Assembly (NCBI RefSeq): GCF_000304335.1
Contig: NZ_CAJF01000022.1
Span: 1-64,000, forward strand
Direction of reading: 5' to 3'
Length of the DNA stretch: 64,000 bases
DNA from: Microbacterium yannicii PS01
Lineage (GTDB): Bacteria; Actinomycetota; Actinomycetes; Actinomycetales; Microbacteriaceae
Part shown: one piece after another, positions 20,264 through 30,236 of the stretch
How positions within the stretch are numbered: position 1 is the stretch's first letter
How the letters are laid out: every line of letters begins with the position of its first letter
Made by a program: the position numbers and the translations under genes
Notes under the pieces: generated by a model
What the model was told of the DNA's origin: nothing
The model's database searches: none
What the model saw: only the letters and a program-made list of their open reading frames with translations

Positions 20264-21351
20264 GTGGTGGCCTGGACGGGTGCGAGATCGAGAACCGATG
20301 CCACGTCCGACGTCGAGGCGTCGACCACGGTCGGCTCGACCTGGCTGCCGTCGGCGTTCCGCAGCGCCCACTGCGGGTCCTTCAGGCCGTGGCCGGTGAC
20401 AGTCAGCACGACGCGCGCGCCCGCGGGGACGACGCCCTGCTCGACCCGGTCGAGGAGGCCGGCGACGCTGATCGCCGAGGCCGGCTCGACGAAGATGCCG
20501 ACCTCGCCCGCGAGCAGCTTCTGCGCCGCCAGGATGCGGTCGTCGTCGATGGCGCCGAACCAGCCGTCGGTGGCCTCGCGCGCCTCGAGGGCGAGCTCCC
20601 ACGACGCCGGGTTGCCGATGCGGATCGCGCTGGCGACCGTCTCGGGGTTCCTCACGACCTCGCCCCGCACGAGCGGGGCCGAGCCCGCGGCCTGGAAGCC
20701 GAACATGCGGGGCACCCGCGTCGACACGCCGGACGCGGCCTCTTCGCGGTACCCGCGGGTGTACGCCGTGTAGTTGCCGGCGTTGCCGACCGGGATGAAG
20801 TGGAAGTCGGGCGCGTCGCCGAGCTGCTCGACGACTTCATAGGCCGCCGTCTTCTGCCCGTCGATGCGGTCGGGGTTGACCGAGTTGACGAGGTGCACCG
20901 GATAGTTGTCGGCCAGCTCCCGGGCGATCTCGAGGCAGTCGTCGAAGTTGCCGCGGATCTGGATGAGCCGGCCGTTGTGCGCGACGGCCTGGCTGAGCTT
21001 GCCCATGGCGATCTTGCCCTCGGGCACCAGCACGGCCGCGGTGATTCCGGCGTGCGCCGCATAGGCCGCCGCCGAGGCGGACGTGTTGCCCGTCGAGGCG
21101 CAGATGACGGCCTTCGCGCCGTGCTCGATCGCGCGCGAGACGGCGACGGTCATGCCGCGGTCCTTGAACGAGCCGGTCGGGTTCATGCCCTCGAACTTCA
21201 CCCAGACGTCGGCGCCGGTGCGGTGCGACAGGGCCGGTGCCGGAAGGAGCGGCGTGCCGCCCTCGCCGAGGGTGACGACGGTCGAGGCGTCGGTGACGCC
21301 CAGACGGTCGGCGTATTCGCGCAGGACTCCGCGCCAGACGTGTGCTGCCAT
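20260..21351 (-). CDS. thrC: Threonine synthase
   Basis: ThrC converts O-phosphohomoserine to threonine with PLP. The 363-residue protein has the PLP lysine in [15 protein letters not shown] and the phosphate-binding GNAGNYTAY. It is the shorter class found in Gram-positive bacteria. It lies five bases after hom and is coupled to thrB. Confidence 0.95.
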   Translation of the reverse strand: MAAHVWRGVLREYADRLGVTDASTVVTLGEGGTPLLPAPALSHRTGADVWVKFEGMNPTGSFKDRGMTVAVSRAIEHGAKAVICASTGNTSASAAAYAAHAGITAAVLVPEGKIAMGKLSQAVAHNGRLIQIRGNFDDCLEIARELADNYPVHLVNSVNPDRIDGQKTAAYEVVEQLGDAPDFHFIPVGNAGNYTAYTRGYREEAASGVSTRVPRMFGFQAAGSAPLVRGEVVRNPETVASAIRIGNPASWELALEAREATDGWFGAIDDDRILAAQKLLAGEVGIFVEPASAISVAGLLDRVEQGVVPAGARVVLTVTGHGLKDPQWALRNADGSQVEPTVVDASTSDVASVLDLAPVQATT

Positions 21352-21356
21352 GTCGG

Positions 21357-22661
21357 TCAGTCTCCTTCCACACGCAGGACCGAGACGACGCGCTCGACGA
21401 CGCCGCTCGCGGCGAGACGGTCGACCGTCTCGCTGAGGTCCTGCTCCAATGCCTTGTGCGTGCCCACGACGAGCCGCGCCGTCGCGGCGTGCTCCCCGGC
21501 GACGGTCTGCTCGAGTGTCGCGATCGAGACGCGACCCTCGCTCAGGATTCCTGCGACGGTCGCCAGAACACCGGCCTGATCGTCGACCTCGAGGGTGATC
21601 TGGTAGCGCGTCGTGACGCGACCGACCGGCACGACCGGCAGGTTCGCGAGCGTGGACTCCCCGACGCCCACGCCGCCGGCGATGTGCCGGCGCGCGGCCG
21701 AGACGACGTCGCCCAGCACGGCGGACGCCGTCTGCACGCCGCCGGCCCCGGCGCCGTAGAACATGAGGTTGCCCGCGGCCTCGGCCTGGACGAAGACGGC
21801 GTTGTTGGCGCCGTGCACGCTCGCCAGCGGGTGCGCGCGGTCGATGAGGGCCGGATACACCCGCACCGAGATCGAATCCCCGGACTCCCCGGTGAGTCGC
21901 TCGCACACGGCGAGAAGCTTGATGACGTAGCCGGCGTGGCGTGCCGAGTCCATCATCGCCTTGTCGATCGACGTGATGCCCTCGCGGTGGACCGCGTCCA
22001 GCGGCACGGCCGTGTGGAACGCCAGGCTCGCCAGGATCGCGGCCTTCTGCGCCGCGTCGAAGCCCTCGACGTCGGCCGTCGGATCGGCCTCTGCGTAGCC
22101 CAGGCGCTGCGCGTCGGCGAGGACGTCGGCGAACTCCGCGCCCTCGGTGTCCATCCGATCGAGGATGTAGTTGGTGGTGCCGTTGACGATCGCCATGATC
22201 CGCTGCACGCGGTCGCCGGCGAGCGAGTCGCGCAGCGGGCGGATGATCGGGATCGCGCCCGCGGCAGCGGCCTCGTAGTAGACCTCGGCGCCGACCTGGT
22301 CGGCGGCATCGAAGATCTCGGGTCCATGGGTCGCCAGGAGGGCCTTGTTGCCCGTGACCACATCGGCGCCGGAGTTGATCGCCGCGAGCACGTAGGTGCG
22401 GGCCGGCTCGATGCCGCCCATCAGCTCGATGACGATGTCGGCGCCCACGATGAGCTGCTCGGCGTCGGTGGTCAGCAGCTCCCGCGGCAGCTCGACGTCG
22501 CGCCGGGCGTCGACGTCGCGCACCGCGATCCCGACCAGCTCGAGCCGGGCTCCCGCACGATCGGCGAGCTCGTCGGCATGCTGCTGGAGCAGCCCTGCGA
22601 CCTGTGAGCCGACCGAGCCGGCTCCGAGCAGTGCGACGCGAAGACGTCGGTAGTCGGTCAT
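21357..22661 (-). CDS. hom: Homoserine dehydrogenase with ACT domain
   Basis: The enzyme reduces aspartate semialdehyde to homoserine, the branch point to threonine and methionine. The 434-residue protein has an N-terminal Rossmann motif ([15 protein letters not shown]), the catalytic domain ([24 protein letters not shown]) and a C-terminal ACT domain ([20 protein letters not shown]) that normally senses threonine. Its ATG overlaps the lysA stop as ATGA. Homoserine also feeds MetY further along in the window. Confidence 0.95.
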   Translation of the reverse strand: MTDYRRLRVALLGAGSVGSQVAGLLQQHADELADRAGARLELVGIAVRDVDARRDVELPRELLTTDAEQLIVGADIVIELMGGIEPARTYVLAAINSGADVVTGNKALLATHGPEIFDAADQVGAEVYYEAAAAGAIPIIRPLRDSLAGDRVQRIMAIVNGTTNYILDRMDTEGAEFADVLADAQRLGYAEADPTADVEGFDAAQKAAILASLAFHTAVPLDAVHREGITSIDKAMMDSARHAGYVIKLLAVCERLTGESGDSISVRVYPALIDRAHPLASVHGANNAVFVQAEAAGNLMFYGAGAGGVQTASAVLGDVVSAARRHIAGGVGVGESTLANLPVVPVGRVTTRYQITLEVDDQAGVLATVAGILSEGRVSIATLEQTVAGEHAATARLVVGTHKALEQDLSETVDRLAASGVVERVVSVLRVEGD

Positions 22662-24079
22662 GCGATCCCTTCCCTGGGGGTCGTGGCGGGGCCGGCGTCG
22701 CGCGCGAGCAGGTCGTCGACCGACTCGCCGCGCACGATCACGCGCGCCTCTCCCCCGCGCAGCGCCACCACGGGCGGGCGGGGGACGTAGTTGTAGTTGC
22801 TCGCGAGCGAGAAGCAGTACGCGCCGGTGGCCGGCACCGCGAGCAGGTCGCCCGGGGAGACGTCGGCGGGAAGGTACTCGGCATCCACCACGATGTCGCC
22901 CGACTCGCAGTGCTTGCCGACGACGCGCGCCAGCGTCGGCTCGGCGTCGCTGGAGCGTGAGGCGATGCGCGCCGAGTACTGGGCACCGTAGAGGGCTGCG
23001 CGGGGATTGTCGCTCATGCCGCCGTCGACGCTCACGTACAGGCGAGTGGCGCCGCCCCCGAGCGCCACGGGCTTGGTCGTCCCGACCTCGTACAGCGTGA
23101 CGCCGGCGCGGCCGACGATCGCGCGGCCCGGTTCGAACGCGAGATCCGGGATCGGGATGCCGCGCACCTCGCACTGCCGGGCGACCGCGTCGGCGATGCC
23201 GGCCGCGAGCTGCTCGATGGGCGTCGGGTCGTCCACCGAGGTGTAGGCGATGCCGAATCCGCCGCCGAGGTTGAGCACCGGCAGGTCGCCGCCCTCGAGA
23301 AGCTCGGCGTGCAGCTCGACGATGCGAGCCGCGGACTCCTCGAAGCCGGCCGTGCCGAAGATCTGCGACCCGATGTGGCAGTGCAGGCCGACGAACTGCA
23401 GGCCCGGGAGCTCGCGGATCCGGGCGACGGCGGCCGCAGCATCCGTGAGGGTGAAGCCGAACTTCTGGTCCTCGTGCGCCGTGGCGAGGAAATCGTGCGT
23501 CTCGGCGTGCACGCCGCTGTTCACGCGCAGCAGCACGGCCTGCGTCGCGCCGCGCCGTTCGACGATGGCGGCGAGGCGCTCGATCTCGATGAGGCTGTCG
23601 ATGACGATCGACCCCACGCCCACCTCGACGGCGCGCTCCAGCTCGGCCACGGACTTGTTGTTGCCGTGGAAGCCGAGGCGGCCCGGCTCAGCCCCCGCGG
23701 CGAGCGCCACCGCGAGCTCTCCACCGGTGCACACGTCGACGGCGAGACCCTCTTCGGTGACCCAGCGCACCACTTCGGTGCTCAGGAACGCCTTGCCCGC
23801 GTAATAGACGCGCGCCCGCACGCCGTGCACCGCCGTTGCAGCCTGGAACGCGTCGAGGGTGCGACGCGCGGTCGCGCGGACCTGGTCCTCGTCGAGGACG
23901 TAGAGCGGGGTGCCGAAACGCGTGCGCAGCTCGCTCGCCGGGACACCGCCCAGCTCGATCCCGCCGTCGGCGGCACGGCGGGCGTTCTCGGGCCATACCG
24001 CCGGAGACAGCAGATTGGCGTCGCGCGGGGCGACCAGCCATGCCGGTGCGACGGGGCGGGAGTGCGGGTCGGCGGACAC
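22658..24079 (-). CDS. lysA: Diaminopimelate decarboxylase
   Basis: LysA makes lysine from meso-diaminopimelate. The 473-residue PLP protein of the alanine-racemase-like fold has its PLP lysine in [13 protein letters not shown], the LHCHIGSQI and FEPGRAIVG motifs, and the C-terminal dimer cysteine region [16 protein letters not shown] -10 box lies at 24214-24219, leaving a leader of roughly 130 bases with no recognisable riboswitch. It heads the lysA-hom-thrC-thrB group. Confidence 0.95.
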   Translation of the reverse strand: MSADPHSRPVAPAWLVAPRDANLLSPAVWPENARRAADGGIELGGVPASELRTRFGTPLYVLDEDQVRATARRTLDAFQAATAVHGVRARVYYAGKAFLSTEVVRWVTEEGLAVDVCTGGELAVALAAGAEPGRLGFHGNNKSVAELERAVEVGVGSIVIDSLIEIERLAAIVERRGATQAVLLRVNSGVHAETHDFLATAHEDQKFGFTLTDAAAAVARIRELPGLQFVGLHCHIGSQIFGTAGFEESAARIVELHAELLEGGDLPVLNLGGGFGIAYTSVDDPTPIEQLAAGIADAVARQCEVRGIPIPDLAFEPGRAIVGRAGVTLYEVGTTKPVALGGGATRLYVSVDGGMSDNPRAALYGAQYSARIASRSSDAEPTLARVVGKHCESGDIVVDAEYLPADVSPGDLLAVPATGAYCFSLASNYNYVPRPPVVALRGGEARVIVRGESVDDLLARDAGPATTPREGIA

Positions 24080-24213
24080 GGGTGGGCCAATCGGTGGGAG
24101 CTTCGACGCGGGGAGCCGTCCGGGGTCCGGGACGGCGCGGATATCACGGGCGCGCTGCGCACCGGATGCGACGGCCGCGAACCGGAGGGGTCACGCGCCC
24201 GGCGGTGCTAGAA

Positions 24214-24219
24214 GTCTAG
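24214..24219 (-). promoter_or_regulatory. -10 box of the lysA-hom-thrC-thrB group
   Basis: TAGACT on the minus strand lies within the palindrome CTAGACTTCTAG, in the gap between the LmeA-like gene and lysA. No good -35 hexamer is visible 17 bases upstream. Confidence 0.35.
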
Positions 24220-24268
24220 GGCACCTGGCATCGGGGTCCCGTGGCGTGTGACGCTCGGCGACGGCGGC

Positions 24269-25096
24269 TCATCCGCACGTGCCGTTCGCCTGCAGAGCCG
24301 GATCCGACAGGATGCCGCCGGCGACGTCGAAGGAGGCGACGAGCTCTTCTCCCTCGACGGCGACCCCGCTCAGTGTCGCTCCCGAAGGCAGATACTGCGC
24401 GATGCAGACCGTCCAGTCCCGCAGCACCGTGCCTGCGAGGTCGCCGAACTGCTCGCGCAGCGCATCGGCGGTGACGTCGTTCTCGCCGAGGCGCACCGAG
24501 GCCGGGGTGAGGACGATGTCACCCTCGACCGCGCTCGGAGTCAGGGCCGCCCCTACCGGGAACGAAATGCCGAACAGCTGCAGATCGGTGGCCATGGTGA
24601 CGTTCGGAGCCGCGAGGCCGAGGCTGTCGGCGGGGAAGCCTTCGACGGTCGACATGAGGGCGCGCAGCTGCTCCGCGTCGAGGCGCACGACCGCGTCGGC
24701 ACCGCTCATCGCGGTCGCGTTGCGGATCGGGACCTCGCGCGCGGTCACCGAGACATCGCCCTCGAACTGCTGGATCACGACATCCGGCGATGACACCGTG
24801 ATCTGATCGAGCGTGCCGCCGATGAGCTGCGGAATCAGGACGCCGGGGATGTCGACGTCGATCGGCTGCTCGGCGGGCAGCGACAGCTGCGAGCGCACCT
24901 GATCCTGCACGATGCCGGTCACGACCTGCCGGGCGATCGCCTCGGCCGCGAACCAGGCGCCGACGACCAGCCCGACCACCACGATGAGGGCGACGATCCA
25001 CCCCCAGCGACGCCGGCGACGCGGCGGCTCGGCGGACTCCTCGAGCCGCGCCCAGTCCGGAAGGGGCTCAGTCGGCTGCGTGTCGCCCGCGGTCAT
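24269..25096 (-). CDS. DUF2993 (LmeA-like) membrane-anchored lipid-binding protein
   Basis: The protein has 275 residues: a polar N-terminus with a basic patch (PPRRRRRWGW), one membrane anchor (VALIVVVGLVVGAWFAAEAI) and an extracytoplasmic domain of the DUF2993 type. The mycobacterial member LmeA binds phosphoinositides and aids lipomannan elongation, so a cell-envelope lipid role is plausible here. It starts four bases after the argS stop, suggesting co-transcription. Two cysteines (WTVCIAQY and the last residues NGTCG) could form a disulfide. Confidence 0.75.
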   Translation of the reverse strand: MTAGDTQPTEPLPDWARLEESAEPPRRRRRWGWIVALIVVVGLVVGAWFAAEAIARQVVTGIVQDQVRSQLSLPAEQPIDVDIPGVLIPQLIGGTLDQITVSSPDVVIQQFEGDVSVTAREVPIRNATAMSGADAVVRLDAEQLRALMSTVEGFPADSLGLAAPNVTMATDLQLFGISFPVGAALTPSAVEGDIVLTPASVRLGENDVTADALREQFGDLAGTVLRDWTVCIAQYLPSGATLSGVAVEGEELVASFDVAGGILSDPALQANGTCG

Positions 25097-25100
25097 CGCT

Positions 25101-26768
25101 TCACATCCGTTCGGGAGCGCCGACGCCGAGCAGGGTCAGTCCGTTGCGCAGCACCTGACCGGTGGCGTCGTTGAGCCACAACCGCGTCCGGTGCACCGCC
25201 TCGACGGTCTCGTCGCCGAGCGGAATCACGCGGCAGTTGTCGTACCACCGGTGGTACAGGCCGGCGAGCTCCTCGAGGTAGCGGGCGACGCGGTGCGGCT
25301 CGCGTACCTCGGCGGCGAAGGCGACGACCCGAGGGAACTCCTGAAGCGCCCCGAGCAGCGCCGACTCGGTCACGTGGGTGAGGGTCTCGGGCGCGAACTC
25401 GGAGCGGTCGACGCCGGACGCCTCGGCGTTGCGACCGACGTTGTGCGTCCGGGCGTGGGCGTACTGCACGTAGAAGACCGGGTTGTCGTTCGTGCGCTTG
25501 CGCAGGATCTCGGGGTCCAGCGTGAGGGGCGAGTCGGCGGGGTACCGCGCGAGCGAGTACCGAAGTGCATCGGTGCCGATCCAGTCGCGCAGGTCGTCGA
25601 GCTCGATGATGTTTCCGGCGCGCTTGCTGAGCCGCGCGCCGTTGACCGACACCAGCTGCCCGATGAGCACCTCGATGTCCTTGTCGGGGTCATCGCCGGC
25701 AGCACCGGCGAGAGCCTTCAGGCGGTGGACGTAGCCGTGGTGGTCGGCGCCGAGAAGGTAGATCTTGTGGGCGAAGCCGCGGTCGCCCTTGTTGAGGTAG
25801 TACGCGGCGTCGGCGGCGAAGTAGGTGTACTCGCCGTTGGAGCGGCGGATGACGCGGTCCTTGTCGTCGCCGAAGTCGGTGGTGCGCACCCAGACGGCAC
25901 CCTCCTCGTCGAAGACATGCCCCTGCGCGCGCAGCCGGTCGACGGCCTCGTCGACGAGGCTCGGGCCGCCGTCGGCGGGCCTGCGGTGCAGAGTGCGCTC
26001 CGAGAACCACACGTCGAAGTGCACGTTGAACTTCTCGAGCGACGCCTGCAGCTCGCCGAGCTGCAGCTCATAGGCGAGGTCCCGTGCGGCCTCGACCTGC
26101 TCCACGCCGTCCAGATCCACGATGTCGGGCCGTGCCGCGGCGACCCGGCGAGCGAGCTCGTCGATGTACGCGCCGGCGTACCCGTCCTCGGGCGTCGGCT
26201 CGCCCTTGATCGCCGCGAGCACGGATCGCCCGAAGCGCTCCATCTGCGCGCCCGCGTCGTTGATGTAGAACTCGCGCACCAGCGTCGCCCCGCTCGCGAG
26301 CAGCAGGCGCGCCATCGAGTCACCGAGGGCCGCCCACCGCGTGTGCCCGATGTGCATCGGACCGGTCGGGTTGGCGCTGACGAACTCGAGGTTGATCGTG
26401 TTGCCCCGCTGCGAGTCGTTCGTCCCGAACGCGGCGCCGGCATCGACGATCGTCTTCGCCAGCGCGCCGGCGGCCGCGGCATCCAGCCGGATGTTGATGA
26501 AGCCGGGCCCGGCGACCTCGACGCCCGCGATCCCGTCGACTTCGGCGAGGCCGGCGGCGATCTCGGTCGCGAGCTCGCGGGGGTTCGCACCGACGGCCTT
26601 GGCGAGCTTGAGGGCGGCATTGGACGCCCAGTCGCCGTGATCGCGGTTCTTGGGCCGCTCCAGCGGCAGGTCGCCGGCGGTCAGCCCCTCCGACGAACCC
26701 GGTCGTCGCGCCTCGGCGAGCGGGGCGACGACGGCGAGCAGTGCGGCGGAGAGGGCATCGGGATTCAT
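25101..26768 (-). CDS. argS: Arginyl-tRNA synthetase
   Basis: ArgRS charges tRNA-Arg. The 555-residue protein has the N-terminal Add-1 domain, the class I signature in [20 protein letters not shown], a degenerate KMSKS loop ([11 protein letters not shown]) and a C-terminal DALR anticodon-binding domain. A TAGACT -10 box (26778-26783) sits nine bases before the ATG, so the transcript has almost no leader. The order argS-lysA-hom-thr-rho is conserved in actinobacteria. Confidence 0.96.
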   Translation of the reverse strand: MNPDALSAALLAVVAPLAEARRPGSSEGLTAGDLPLERPKNRDHGDWASNAALKLAKAVGANPRELATEIAAGLAEVDGIAGVEVAGPGFINIRLDAAAAGALAKTIVDAGAAFGTNDSQRGNTINLEFVSANPTGPMHIGHTRWAALGDSMARLLLASGATLVREFYINDAGAQMERFGRSVLAAIKGEPTPEDGYAGAYIDELARRVAAARPDIVDLDGVEQVEAARDLAYELQLGELQASLEKFNVHFDVWFSERTLHRRPADGGPSLVDEAVDRLRAQGHVFDEEGAVWVRTTDFGDDKDRVIRRSNGEYTYFAADAAYYLNKGDRGFAHKIYLLGADHHGYVHRLKALAGAAGDDPDKDIEVLIGQLVSVNGARLSKRAGNIIELDDLRDWIGTDALRYSLARYPADSPLTLDPEILRKRTNDNPVFYVQYAHARTHNVGRNAEASGVDRSEFAPETLTHVTESALLGALQEFPRVVAFAAEVREPHRVARYLEELAGLYHRWYDNCRVIPLGDETVEAVHRTRLWLNDATGQVLRNGLTLLGVGAPERM

Positions 26769-26777
26769 AACCGCCCC

Positions 26778-26783
26778 AGTCTA
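26778..26783 (-). promoter_or_regulatory. -10 box for argS (near-leaderless)
   Basis: TAGACT on the minus strand lies nine bases before ATG 26768, predicting a leader of about two bases. Confidence 0.45.
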
Positions 26784-26812
26784 GTTCGCCGGGGCCGGCG
26801 CCCCTGGCTCGC

Positions 26813-27667
26813 TCAGCCGAGCTGGATCAGTGCCGTGAAGTCGTCGAGCGCCGGGTCGGCGACGTCGGGCAGCGCCGAGCGCTGCGCGTCGAATCCGGTC
26901 AGGGACGCGTCATCGGGCACCACCCACGCGTCCACACGCAGCCGCTGCAAGCCCACGTACCCGCCGTGATAGCTGAGGAACGCGCAGTCCGCGGCATCCC
27001 GTCCCGTCGCGATGCGCACGAGCGAGCGGCGGTTCGCCAGGCGCGTCCCGTCGATGACGTACCAGGCGCCGTCGAGATACGCCTCGGCGACGGCGTGGAA
27101 ATCCATGGGCTGCAGACCCGGCGCGTAGCAGGCGGCGTACCGCGCGGGCATGTCCATCGCCCGCAGCAGCGCGATCACGACGTGGGCGTAGTCGCGGCAG
27201 ACGCCCTGGCCGGTCATGAGCGTCGTCACCGCGCTGTCGGTGCCCTGACTGAGCCCGGGTGTGTAGGTAGTGCTCGATGAGACGAACTCGGAGACGGCGG
27301 CGATGAGTTCGTGCCCCGAGAGGCCGCGGAACTGGCGCCGGGCCTGCTGGAACACTTCATCCGACTGGCAGTACCGGCTCGGGCGCAGATAGGTGATCGC
27401 CTCGAGATCGCTGGTGCGGCTGGTCGCGACCTGTCCGTCGACGGTCGCCTCGTAGCGGACCTCGACCCGGCCGGCCTCGCCCTGCAGACGGTGCAGGCGG
27501 CTGCCGGACTGGTCGACGATCTCGGTCGGCGTGTAGACACGGTCGCCCTGGGTGAAGGTGAGCCGCTCGTTCGAGACGGGCACCGCCTGGGACGCGGCGA
27601 TCTGGAAGATGAGGTCGACGGAGCCCCCGAGGTCGAGGTCCATCTCGGCGGTCACCACGCGTTGCAC
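26813..27667 (-). CDS. Transglutaminase-like cysteine peptidase family protein
   Basis: The protein has 284 residues from GTG 27667, chosen because GAGGA lies about six bases upstream and because earlier codons read through divergent promoter sequence. The N-terminal beta-sandwich domain is followed by a transglutaminase core with the catalytic triad visible as Cys in GQGVCRDYAHV, His in MDFHAVAEAYL and Asp in YVIDGTRLA. Such proteins often act as proteases or amide-modifying enzymes in the cytoplasm; no signal peptide is seen. The substrate is unknown. Confidence 0.8.
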   Translation of the reverse strand: MQRVVTAEMDLDLGGSVDLIFQIAASQAVPVSNERLTFTQGDRVYTPTEIVDQSGSRLHRLQGEAGRVEVRYEATVDGQVATSRTSDLEAITYLRPSRYCQSDEVFQQARRQFRGLSGHELIAAVSEFVSSSTTYTPGLSQGTDSAVTTLMTGQGVCRDYAHVVIALLRAMDMPARYAACYAPGLQPMDFHAVAEAYLDGAWYVIDGTRLANRRSLVRIATGRDAADCAFLSYHGGYVGLQRLRVDAWVVPDDASLTGFDAQRSALPDVADPALDDFTALIQLG

Positions 27668-27813
27668 CGAGACATCCTCGCACGCCGCGGCGAACTGCCC
27701 GCGCGGGTGTGGAATCACTCTCGGCGGGTTCCAAGCCTGCCGTCCCGGCTCAGGATCTGCGCGGTCTTTCCCCACCTTGCGCCCGGGTGTCAGCGACGTG
27801 CGGTGAAGTGACT

Positions 27814-27819
27814 TACCCT
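27814..27819 (+). promoter_or_regulatory. -10 box, leaderless start of the SGNH-hydrolase gene
   Basis: TACCCT is followed by exactly six bases and ATG 27826. Confidence 0.5.
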
Positions 27820-27825
27820 CTATGC

Positions 27826-28701
27826 ATGCACGCGCCCGGTCGCCTCCGTGGACGGCGACTGGGCCCACGCTCCCAGTGGCTCCGCTCGACGCGCCGACGG
27901 CGAGTCGATGGCGCGTGGGGAGGCCTGCCCCTGCTGGGTGCCGCGCTCGCCGTGGCCGCCGTGTGCCTGGTGGCCGTGCTGCGACCGGGAGCCGCGCTCG
28001 AGCCCGTCGGCGCGGTCGCCGCCGAGAACGGCGGCGCTGCCGTCACCGCCCCGGCGGCGCTGAGCCTTCCCGAGGGTGCTCGCGTCCTGGTGTTCGGCGA
28101 CTCGTGGGTCTACGGCTCCGCCGCGTTGTCTCCGTCGCTCGGTTTCGCCTACCGACTGGCCGGCGAGCTCGGCTGGGAGACGATCGTCGACGGGGTGCGC
28201 GGCAGCGGCTACCTGAAGCCGGGTCTCGACGGGCCGGCGTACGGCGAGCGCATCGCACAGCTCGACCCGGCGCTCGACCCCGACCTGGTGATCCTCGAAG
28301 GGTCGATCAACGACCGTCGACTGTATCCGGACGGGTATCGGGATGCCGTGACCGCCGCGTGGAATGCGCTCGAGGCCCGCTACCCCGACGCCCGCATCGT
28401 GATCCTCGGACCGGCACCCCAGGTGCTGCCGGTCGAAGACGCCACCCGGCGGATCGACGCGGACCTGCAGGAGCTGGCCGGTGCGCGCGGCTGGTGGTAC
28501 GTCTCGCCTCTGGGCGACGACTGGATCTCGACCGCCAACTACGCGCAGGTCATCGACTCGGGTCCGGTCGGGCGCGATCACCCGTCCACCGAGGGCCATG
28601 CGTACCTCGCCGGGCGCGTCGCCGCGGCCATCCGTGCGTTGAGCGAGCAGCCGGAGGTCGTGGCCGAGGCGCCTCACGACGAGCAGCTCGTCGCCCCCTG
28701 A
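27826..28701 (+). CDS. Membrane-anchored SGNH/GDSL-type hydrolase
   Basis: The 291-residue protein has a basic N-terminus, one membrane segment (LPLLGAALAVAAVCLVAVL) and an extracytoplasmic SGNH esterase domain. Block I is VLVFGDSWVYGSA (nucleophile Ser), block III contains ILEGSINDRR (Asn) and block V is GRDHPSTEGH (Asp-His). Likely substrates are acylated envelope sugars or lipids, but this is not determined by the sequence. Of two ATGs, 27826 is in frame and fits the leaderless -10 spacing. The tRNA-Arg follows 43 bases after the stop. Confidence 0.8.
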   Translation: MHAPGRLRGRRLGPRSQWLRSTRRRRVDGAWGGLPLLGAALAVAAVCLVAVLRPGAALEPVGAVAAENGGAAVTAPAALSLPEGARVLVFGDSWVYGSAALSPSLGFAYRLAGELGWETIVDGVRGSGYLKPGLDGPAYGERIAQLDPALDPDLVILEGSINDRRLYPDGYRDAVTAAWNALEARYPDARIVILGPAPQVLPVEDATRRIDADLQELAGARGWWYVSPLGDDWISTANYAQVIDSGPVGRDHPSTEGHAYLAGRVAAAIRALSEQPEVVAEAPHDEQLVAP

Positions 28702-28744
28702 CCGGCGGGATCGCGTGCGCCGGGATGGTAATCTCGATCGGCAC

Positions 28745-28820
28745 GCCTCCGTAGCTCAGGGGATAGAGCGTTGGTTTCCGGTACCAAAGGTCGCAGGTTC
28801 GATTCCTGTCGGGGGCACCA
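28745..28820 (+). tRNA. tRNA-Arg (anticodon CCG)
   Basis: The cloverleaf is complete: acceptor GCCTCCG pairs with CGGGGGC (one T-G), the D-arm GCTC/GAGC, the anticodon stem TTGGT/ACCAA enclosing loop TTCCGGT with anticodon CCG, and the T-arm GCAGG-TTCGATT-CCTGT. CCA is encoded (28818-28820). The 3' half (28791-28820) is part of the direct repeat bounding the island, so this gene was the integration site and was restored intact. Confidence 0.96.
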
Positions 28821-28824
28821 GTGG
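28791..28824 (+). other. attL: direct repeat copy in tRNA-Arg
   Basis: These 34 bases start TCGCAGGTTCGATT and end CACCAGTGG. They recur at 35174-35207 with one mismatch (G at 28797, A at 35180). The copy here completes the tRNA 3' end, the usual position for attachment sites of tyrosine integrases. Confidence 0.88.
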
Positions 28825-28828
28825 GGAC

Positions 28829-28863
28829 AAGGGATCGAGAGTCATCAAGACTCTCGATCCCTT
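28829..28863 (+). terminator. Hairpin terminator behind tRNA-Arg
   Basis: A perfect 15-bp stem (28829-28843 with 28849-28863) and five-base loop is followed by TTCTCG. It can end transcription of the tRNA and also lies at the very end of the integrase remnant reading the other way. It lies inside the island, next to attL. Confidence 0.75.
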
Positions 28864-28995
28864 TCTCGTGACAACACTTTGACAAACATCTGTAGCGCGC
28901 TTGGCTCGATCGAGAGCGGCCGCAACGGCGTCCAGATCGTCGTCGAAGAGGTCCGCATAGACGTCGAGTGCCGAATGCTGGCGAGCATCATCGAC
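28855..28995 (-). pseudogene. Remnant of a tyrosine integrase C-terminus
   Basis: On the minus strand the segment HSALDVYADLFDDDLDAVA, continuing to ALDRAKRATDV, reads like the extreme C-terminus of an actinobacterial XerC/phage-type integrase, where the catalytic tyrosine lies in the xLDxYADLF element. Upstream of this the frame decays: the preceding MLGHxxxx-like codons survive only in another frame (ATGCTCGCCAGCATT), and the gene then abuts unrelated sequence. Only about 45 codons remain. Its place beside attL, reading towards the tRNA, is where an island integrase is expected. Confidence 0.7.
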
Positions 28996-29032
28996 AAAGC
29001 CATACGCGACGACTCGTCCGTATGCTGAGCCG

Positions 29033-30093
29033 ATGAGGAAGTGGGTGGTGCTGGCATCGGCAGGGTTGGGGCTCGCCGGACTCACCGTTCTTGCGTTGCG
29101 AGGGCCGCGTCTGCCGCGCGACACGGCGGAGACCATCTCGCGCATTCGATCCGGCCCGGTGACCGGGGTGGTCGTAGGCGAGACGGGGTATGCGCAGTCC
29201 AGCGGCGTCCCGATCTGGTACGAGTGCATTCCCCCGGTCGGTGCCGAGAGAGGTGTCGTTCTGCTGAATATCTCACTCGGTGCGAGCTCGCTGTACTGGC
29301 CACCTGCGTTCCTGCGTGCACTGTCGGATGCGGGGTACCGGGTGGTCAGGTACGACCAGCGCGGCACCGGTGCGTCGAGTCGGATGCCGAACTGGAGCGG
29401 ACAGCATCCGTACTCGCTGATTGACATGGCGCGCGATGGAGTCGCCGTCCTCGACGAGCTCCGCATCGACCGCACTCACGTCGTCGGGCTCTCCCTCGGA
29501 GGATTCATCGCCCAAGAGATCGCGATCGCGTACCCAGAACGTGTCCAGCGCTCACGCTGATGTCGACTTCCGCCGACCCGACCGACACCACCATGCCCGG
29601 ACCGCGGACGTGGTCGCTGATCAGGTCTGCGATTGCGGGTCTTCCACTGCTGCGTTACCGCATTCTGGGCGGTGAGACGAACCTCGTGAAGGAGCTGCTC
29701 GCTGGCTTGATCGCGCAGGGTGGGGACGATCCTGTCGATGTGGAGGCGTGGACGAAGATCGTTCTCTACGACCTCCGCGAGCGTGGTGGGATCAACCTCC
29801 GTGCTTTGCGGCAACATCAGGCTGCCGTTACCGTGACACGCTCTCGCGACCCGTTGCTGGGCACGATCATGACACCCACCCTCGTTATCCACGGACAGCA
29901 CGACGCGTTTCTGCCGATCGAGCACGGTCACCGGCTCGCCGCAGGCATCCCGTCAGCCCACGGGCTCTGGCTCGAAGACGCCGGACACCCATTCCCGTAC
30001 CCGCGGATGCGCGAGGTGACGAAGGCGATCATCAACCACCTCGACGCCATTGATCTGTCCGTTTCCGCCCCGGCGAACGGCCACTCCGACTGA
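29033..30093 (+). pseudogene. Alpha/beta hydrolase split by a one-base frameshift
   Basis: The first part (29033-29560) has an N-terminal membrane-like segment, the oxyanion region YDQRGTGASS and the nucleophile elbow VVGLSLGGFIAQ. The second part (29560-30093) carries the acid in IHGQHDAFLP and the histidine in EDAGHPFPYP. Neither alone has the whole triad. At 29550-29565 the expected ERVQ-S-LTLMSTSADP is broken: one base is missing, so the first frame ends at TGA 29558-29560 and an ATG overlaps that stop (TGATG). Either it is a pseudogene, or the two halves are made separately by coupled re-initiation. It is island cargo. Confidence 0.8.
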
Positions 30094-30210
30094 CCACGAC
30101 GACGCAGAACTTCCCGAGGCGCCGCCTGGCGGGCATGTTGCGGACTGATGCGCTGGGCGTCGTTGCCAACGCCGTCACTGCATGGACCTGACGGGACCGT
30201 CCACTCACTG

Positions 30211-30236
30211 AAGTCATAGACTGCTGTCTATGACTT
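30211..30236 (+). promoter_or_regulatory. ArsR-type operator over the leaderless promoter of the arsR-arsC fusion
   Basis: AAGTCATAGAC and GTCTATGACTT form a perfect 11-bp inverted repeat with a four-base spacer. Within it, TAGACT (30218-30223) is a -10 box exactly six bases before ATG 30230. A bound regulator would cover the -10 box, the transcription start and the start codon together. A related site precedes arsC at 31135-31152. Confidence 0.8.

Noticed and set aside
28756..29475. Minus-strand frame containing VPPTGIEPATFGTGNQ
   Set aside because: The motif is the well-known antisense reading of a tRNA gene. Only the segment at about 28855-28995 has an integrase-like signal and it is reported separately.
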